Below are positions 59,918-64,000 of a stretch of 64,000 nt of DNA, in pieces. The number at the start of each line of letters is the position of its first letter. Position 1 is the stretch's first letter. Origin of the DNA: Enterococcus crotali. Its GTDB lineage: Bacteria; Bacillota; Bacilli; Lactobacillales; Enterococcaceae. The notes beneath the pieces are model-generated. The model saw only the letters and a list, made by a program, of their open reading frames with translations. It had not been told where the DNA came from and made no database searches. The stretch is taken from positions 50 to 64,049 of the forward strand of contig NZ_AYPQ01000007.1 in assembly GCF_000633635.1 (NCBI RefSeq). The letters run 5' to 3'. The position numbers and the translations under genes are program-made.

Positions 59918-60212
59918 AAAAGGTGCTTTAGAAATGTGTGTACTTCATTTTATAGAAAAAGAAGATCGATATGGTTATGAGTTAACACAGCGAGTGAATC
60001 AGTTTATACCAATTACCGAAGGGGCGCTTTACCCAGTTTTGCGTCGATTAGTTAAAGAAGAATATTGTGTGATCTACACAAAAGAATCGCCTGATGGTCC
60101 TTCCAGAAAGTATTACCAAATGACAGATAAAGGAAAAGAATATTTGGAACTTTTAGAGCATGATTGGGATGAATTCGTTGAACAAGTACGTAAACTGAGG
60201 GAGGCAGATTAG
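59895..60212 (+). CDS. PadR-family transcriptional regulator
   Basis: The 105-residue winged-helix protein has YGYELTQRVNQF and EGALYPVLRRLVKEEYCV, the PadR recognition region, and a short C-terminal dimerisation helix. AAGGGGATTGAG precedes the ATG. Its stop overlaps the start of the HAAS/DUF4097 gene (1 base), the standard PadR-HAAS pair in Firmicutes, where PadR controls its own operon and the neighbour is an envelope protein. Confidence 0.9.
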   Translation: MRASSQFKKGALEMCVLHFIEKEDRYGYELTQRVNQFIPITEGALYPVLRRLVKEEYCVIYTKESPDGPSRKYYQMTDKGKEYLELLEHDWDEFVEQVRKLREAD

Positions 60213-61768
60213 TGAACACGATGGAAGAATATTTAAACCGACTAAAGGCTGCTTTTGCGGAAGAGGATATAGAAGATTTTAATGAGTTGAAAGAATACTT
60301 GTTGGAGCAGCTAGATATCTGTTTGGAAGAAGGACAGACAGAAGCTGAAGTCGTTGCCGGGCTTGCCCCGCCAGAAGAGGTGGCAGCAGATTATTATGCA
60401 GACTTAAGCTTAGATGCTGCGATCAATGCCAAAACCTCTGTTGTTCCCAGAGAAGAAATTAAAGAGGTATTCATTCAATCCCAGAAAAAGAGAATGCAGA
60501 AGCTTCTAAAAGCAACGCTTAAAGTATTGAAACCGTTACTACTTTTGTTATTAGTAGCGTCGTTTGCTTTTTTCTTGATCTATACGGTTAAAGAATTGAA
60601 TGAAGAACGAAATTTAGCTGGGATTCCAACGATTTTATGTTTCTTATCGCTAGCACTTATTTTGCAAGTCATAAAAGGCTGGGTCTTTGAAAAAAGGAAA
60701 TTGATCAATGGTTTATCGCTTGGCTTACTGCTAATAGGAACTATGATGCTATTGTTTTTTTCTGTCACAGGTCAATTAATGTATACGGGCAGACAATATT
60801 ATAAAGAAATCAGTCTTTCTTCTAACGATCATGCTGCATTTAGCTTTGATTCAGATGCAGATGTTGAAATCACGACTGTAGAAGTATCTAGTGCAGATAA
60901 ACCAAGTTTGATGGTCAAAGGCAGATTTAAAGAGAGTGATATTAAGAAAATTGAAGAAGGTCTGTATGATAACAAGGTCAACTTGAGTTTAGATGAAGAA
61001 AATCTTTTTGATACATTCACTCGAACAGGACGTTCAGAAGTGATTTTCTTTATACCAAAAGGAACGATCTTGGATGATTTCCACTTAGGGCTAAGTCGGG
61101 GAGATTTGCGGCTGTTGGATATTCAAACAAAGAATTTCGATTTAGATTTGATTTCAGGTGATGTTTATGCGAAAAATATTATCGCAGATGAAGGGAAGAT
61201 CAGAAGTGATTATGGTGATGTAATCATAGAGGAATCTGCTATGAACTTAGATGTTAAGAGTACTTCTGGAAAAACGGTTATCACCGGAATGTTAGGAGAC
61301 CTGACAATTGAGGGGGATCAAGGTCTCTCTATTTTAAAATTCTTGCGTTCAGATAATGTCGTATTAAATAATCATTCGGGGCGGATGATTTTAGAAGATT
61401 CTGAAACAAAAAAACTTACAGCGACTGCAACAAACGGTCAAGTAATTGTCAAACGAACAAATGGCGACCTCTCATTAGTCAATGATAGTGGGAAGATTGT
61501 CTCAGAAGAAAATAAAGGAACGTTAGAGTTGAAAAATGGTTCCGGTCCAACAATCGCTGTCCAAAGCAGCAAATTAAATGCACGTGTCTCTAGTCAATCA
61601 GGTTTCATCAAATGGCTGCAAGATCCTAGCCAACTAGTTAAAGTTACTGTAAATACAGAGACGGGTGAATTGAAAAATGATTTCTCTGATGTATCAGGGA
61701 ACGAAAAATATAGCATTGACGTAAAATCAAAATCGGGAGATGTCAAGATTCTAAAGAAAGTTGAATAA
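60212..61768 (+). CDS. HAAS-domain membrane protein with DUF4097 beta-helix (LiaG-like)
   Basis: The 518-residue protein has an N-terminal HAAS/DUF1700 helical domain (about 1-80: YLNRLKAAFAEEDIEDFNEL). Membrane helices near 108-128, 135-155 and 168-188 follow, then an extracellular DUF4097 beta-helix (about 210-515) with repeats such as SGDVYAKNI, SGKTVITG and SGDVKILK. It resembles LiaG and related envelope-stress proteins. The HAAS domain probably contacts the adjacent PadR. Translation is coupled to padR by a GTG start overlapping its stop. Confidence 0.85.
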   Translation: MNTMEEYLNRLKAAFAEEDIEDFNELKEYLLEQLDICLEEGQTEAEVVAGLAPPEEVAADYYADLSLDAAINAKTSVVPREEIKEVFIQSQKKRMQKLLKATLKVLKPLLLLLLVASFAFFLIYTVKELNEERNLAGIPTILCFLSLALILQVIKGWVFEKRKLINGLSLGLLLIGTMMLLFFSVTGQLMYTGRQYYKEISLSSNDHAAFSFDSDADVEITTVEVSSADKPSLMVKGRFKESDIKKIEEGLYDNKVNLSLDEENLFDTFTRTGRSEVIFFIPKGTILDDFHLGLSRGDLRLLDIQTKNFDLDLISGDVYAKNIIADEGKIRSDYGDVIIEESAMNLDVKSTSGKTVITGMLGDLTIEGDQGLSILKFLRSDNVVLNNHSGRMILEDSETKKLTATATNGQVIVKRTNGDLSLVNDSGKIVSEENKGTLELKNGSGPTIAVQSSKLNARVSSQSGFIKWLQDPSQLVKVTVNTETGELKNDFSDVSGNEKYSIDVKSKSGDVKILKKVE

Positions 61769-61952
61769 AATCAATCGAAGATAATATTTAGAGCGATGCT
61801 GGTAAATGTTGCGTTGATTTGAATTATTCAAAAGGAGAGTTGGGCGAAACGCTACAAGTTTTGTCTAGCTCTCCTTAAAAATGAAATGATTGAGTAGGAA
61901 GAGGGACGTTGGCTCACTACTTTCTAGAAAAAAGGTTTTTAAAGGAGAAAAA

Positions 61953-62465
61953 ATGTTTAAAAAAAGGAAAATAAAAAAATGGTTTGAACATGCTCAGCAA
62001 GCTTTGAATGAAAATCAGCTGCAGCAAGCTGTCTACTTTTTCAAATTGGTTATTGAAACAAGCATCAAAAATGGTGGTATCCAATTAAATGAATGTTTTA
62101 GTTCGTTTGTTTTATTGGGAGATATTTATAACGAGGAACAATGCGTTGAAGAAGCAGACCAACTGTATCGAATGGCTGCAGGAATGGATTTCTCAGCAAA
62201 ATTTGTTTTACTAAAAAAAGAGCTATTTCATGATGATTCAAGCTATGAAATAGACAGAAAAGAATGGCTGAAAAAAAATATGATCGATTCCACAGATATT
62301 ATCCAAGCGAGTGACAGCAAAAATTGGACATTCCTCATCGAAGAAGGAGAAATCAATTATCTAAGAAGGACCTCTTCTAAAGAAATAAATAAGGCAACAG
62401 TAGAGGAATTTGATGTGGAGTCTTTGTGGATGTATGAAGAGTATTTAGATTCACCTAGTATGTAA
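61953..62465 (+). CDS. Small helical (TPR-like) protein, unknown function
   Basis: The protein of about 170 residues begins MFKKRKIKKWFEHAQQALNE. It has helical pairs resembling tetratricopeptide units (WFEHAQQALNENQLQQAVYF, LGDIYNEEQCVEEADQLYRM), and an acidic C-terminus. AAAGGAG lies 6 bases before the ATG at 61953; a longer reading from 61890 has none. It has no signal peptide. It is about 185 bases downstream of the HAAS gene and may share its transcript. Confidence 0.68.
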   Translation: MFKKRKIKKWFEHAQQALNENQLQQAVYFFKLVIETSIKNGGIQLNECFSSFVLLGDIYNEEQCVEEADQLYRMAAGMDFSAKFVLLKKELFHDDSSYEIDRKEWLKKNMIDSTDIIQASDSKNWTFLIEEGEINYLRRTSSKEINKATVEEFDVESLWMYEEYLDSPSM

Positions 62466-62643
62466 ATAGTACAACCAAAGGGAATAAAACGCAGGGTTTG
62501 AAAATCGATTTTCTCGAATTTCGCTCTGTTTTTTGCTTCAATGGACAAACAACAAAATTTTTAGTTAAGCTACAAAAAAGTTAGAAAACGTTATTGTATT
62601 TTCACAATAAAACCAGATAAACAAAAAAGATTCTGACACTTTG

Positions 62644-62672
62644 TTGACTATGAAATTGTTTTTCTTTAAAAT
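62644..62672 (+). promoter_or_regulatory. Sigma-A promoter of the second ncRNA candidate
   Basis: TTGACT (62644-62649), a 17-base spacer and TAAAAT (62667-62672) are close to consensus. No annotated gene lies downstream before a strong terminator. Confidence 0.75.
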
Positions 62673-62678
62673 GAGTAA

Positions 62679-62930
62679 TAGATAGAAACGAATAGAATAA
62701 AAAAAGGCACTTCACAGATCAGTTGGCGCTGATCCATGAAGCCCTGAGAAGTCAGAGAATGCTGACCAATCAAGTTGCCCGTGTCAATGCGTAACATCGA
62801 CATATTCCATTTTACTCAATTTTGGGAGAAATATCTAGAACTTTCTTTGTCAGAGTTGAAGATGGATAATGTGATGTCTATTTGTTGAACATGCAATGGT
62901 GTTGGTGTACTTTGCCAACACCATTTTTTA
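62679..62930 (+). ncRNA. Candidate RNA gene of about 250 nt, possibly encoding a 33-residue peptide
   Basis: A near-consensus promoter, a strong hairpin at 62710-62741 (CTTCACAGATCAG, loop TTGGCG, CTGATCCATGAAG) and a perfect 11-bp terminator at 62895-62925 delimit an independent transcript. It has no long gene. A 33-codon frame at 62787-62888 (MRNIDIFHFTQFWEKYLELS...) lacks a Shine-Dalgarno but is amphipathic, so a dual-function RNA is possible. It matches no riboswitch motif that I know. Confidence 0.55.
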
Positions 62931-62931
62931 T
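62895..62931 (+). terminator. Strong intrinsic terminator of the ncRNA candidate
   Basis: AATGGTGTTGG (62895-62905) and CCAACACCATT (62915-62925) form a perfect 11-bp stem followed by a T run. Confidence 0.92.
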
Positions 62932-63348
62932 TTTGTTTCTATCTGAAGGTAAAGATTTGTATGAGCTGCTGGCTGATGAATGAAGCCGACATGCTTTAGC
63001 TAGCTAGTAAATAGGAACTTTGCCAGACTGAAGAGCCAAAGACCTACAAATACTTATAGAATCGTTAAGGTGGTAATGTTCTGTTTAGTAAAAAGTAGTC
63101 TTTGGTGGTTCAAAGGATACAAACGGGAGTGAGAGCATAGAGAAATTGATGAATTCTAGACAAGTCAATTTATTTTAGCTTGAGCGCCTGTTTGTATTTT
63201 TAGTTGGGAACAGTTCATCTGTGAACCGTTGAGTGAGAATAATTAAATGAAAGATATAGAGAAGCTGAACTAAGAGCGTTGATGCAAAGGAAGACCCCCT
63301 TTGATAGTATATCATCGTTTTTAATTCAGCTTTTAATTGTTGGATAAG
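62932..63348. other. Intergenic region with an operator-like palindrome and a long hairpin
   Basis: No gene is visible. An inverted repeat at 63209-63230 (AACAGTTCA, spacer TCTG, TGAACCGTT) could be a regulator site. A long imperfect hairpin at 63261-63334 (GAAGCTGAA...GTTGATG / CATCG...TTCAGCTTTT) lies just after the minus-strand VOC gene and may be a terminator. The stretch EGKDLYELLADE at about 62946-62984 looks coding-like but ends at once; it may be a remnant. Confidence 0.45.
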
Positions 63349-64000
63349 TTATGTTTCTTTATAGATAGTTGCTTCGATTTCAGAACGTTTTTCTTCTAAA
63401 AATGGCGGTAAGGCAAGGTGCTCGCCTAAGGAGCTTAATGGTTCATCAATCGTAAATCCAGGTGTCAAGGTTGCAAACTCAACTCGAGTGCCTCCTGGTT
63501 CTCTGATGTAGAGACTTTTAAAATAACCGCGATGGACGATTTTTTCAATGTCCCATCCTTGTTCTTTCGCTTTTTCATATAGTTCATCCAATTTTTTTTC
63601 ATCTTGAACTGAAAAAGCAACATGATCCATACTTCCTCGGCCCATTCGTGTTTTATCTGCTGTTGCGGTTGGCAGAAGTTGAATATGATCCGTTTTATTG
63701 AGTTGGATTTTTCCTTGTTCGCTTTTCCAGCCTACTAGTTGATAAAAGAAATCAGCCGTTTTTTTAGGATCGGCAACGTGAAATTCAGTAGATAAAAGCC
63801 CTAGAATTTGTTTGTCGCCTGGAATAGCATTATCCACCTGCAGCTCTTGTGGTAGTGGTTCTTGCTCAACTTCAACCAAATGGATCTTTACTTGATCCTT
63901 ATCTGTAAAATGAAGTCTATTTTGTTTTTTAGTAAATTCAATCTGAGCATCAGTTAAGTGTTGTTCCCAAAAAAGCAGACTACCTTTAGGGATTTTTAAT
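63349..64000 (-). CDS. VOC-family ring-cleaving dioxygenase-like protein, 5' end outside the window
   Basis: At least 216 residues of the C-terminal part are present; the frame stays open to the right edge (IPKGSLLFWEQHLTDAQIEF), so the start is missing. The second glyoxalase-fold module shows metal ligands in MDHVAFSV (His) and GTRVEFAT (Glu), with LLSTEFHVADPKKTADFF at its start. This matches the MhqO/MhqA/YkcA group, linked to quinone or catechol detoxification. The full gene should be about 310 residues. It is transcribed toward the ncRNA region. Confidence 0.85.
   Translation of the reverse strand, partial: LKIPKGSLLFWEQHLTDAQIEFTKKQNRLHFTDKDQVKIHLVEVEQEPLPQELQVDNAIPGDKQILGLLSTEFHVADPKKTADFFYQLVGWKSEQGKIQLNKTDHIQLLPTATADKTRMGRGSMDHVAFSVQDEKKLDELYEKAKEQGWDIEKIVHRGYFKSLYIREPGGTRVEFATLTPGFTIDEPLSSLGEHLALPPFLEEKRSEIEATIYKET

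Noticed and set aside
1-64000. CRISPR arrays, tRNA or rRNA genes, prophage genes
   Set aside because: No regularly spaced direct repeats, no cloverleaf sequences and no phage structural or integrase genes were found on either strand.

Overview
The window is chromosomal DNA from an Enterococcus-like low-GC Gram-positive bacterium. The evidence is AGGAGG-type ribosome binding sites, some TTG and GTG starts, a ddl-murF-cshA-acpS-alr-mazF cluster, an opuC osmolyte transporter, and a sugar-acid operon whose protein families are named, as I recall, after E. faecalis loci EF_0829 to EF_0839. The species cannot be fixed from the sequence alone. There are no rRNA, tRNA, CRISPR or phage genes. The only insertion sequence is an IS3-family element cut by the left edge.

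Layout. 1-1104: IS3-family element with a broken orfB. 1145-5036: ribosomal protein L25/Ctc, an RsuA-type pseudouridine synthase, a frameshifted HAD phosphatase, a GNAT acetyltransferase and uridine kinase. 5219-12774: one envelope-type operon with a two-component system, two FtsX-like permeases, two ABC ATPases (one with degenerate catalytic motifs) and a membrane PASTA protein without a kinase domain. 13298-14935: a solitary MazF-like toxin and a Gfo/Idh/MocA oxidoreductase, followed by a structured non-coding RNA candidate.

15435-27253 is the most interesting block. Two PRD regulators precede four small genes (SFCGS glycine-rich protein, DUF4312, DUF4311, DUF4310) that look like an uncharacterised two-membrane-protein, two-soluble-protein system. 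Next come a cellobiose-type PTS EIIC with a MupG-like protein, then an amidohydrolase, a DgaE-type PLP ammonia lyase, a KDGP aldolase and a KDG kinase. Together they suggest uptake and breakdown of an amino-sugar acid to pyruvate and glyceraldehyde-3-phosphate. A GTTGCACT motif recurs at the regulator and at the EIIC gene. A dispersed palindromic intergenic repeat appears at least four times in and around the block, including an exact 120-bp tandem duplication.

27451-35922: a GyrB-like GHKL protein (frameshifted and lacking the ATPase motifs), YaiI/DUF188, and the cell wall cluster ddl, murF, cshA, acpS, alr, with a second MazF. 36335-39909: a membrane protein, a long coiled-coil protein, a LysM protein and a frameshifted signal peptidase I with a very basic N-terminal extension. 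40134-43124: an Mga-like regulator divergent from a Nox/CoA-disulfide-reductase-like flavoprotein with Ser at the redox-Cys position. 43352-50230: a small protein, a YhgE/Pip protein, a cation diffusion facilitator, a small membrane protein and a membrane-anchored MutS-like ATPase. 50585-56071: a KimA-type potassium importer convergent with opuCABCD. 56366-59662: a BcsA-like glycosyltransferase, a lipoprotein and a secreted Ala/Lys-rich protein. 59895-62465: PadR, a HAAS/DUF4097 protein and a small helical protein. The right end holds a second ncRNA candidate and a partial VOC dioxygenase.

Six single-base losses, mostly in short homopolymers, break five otherwise intact genes. One of these is signal peptidase I. 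This pattern suggests base-calling error in the assembly as much as true decay, so these pseudogene calls are provisional.
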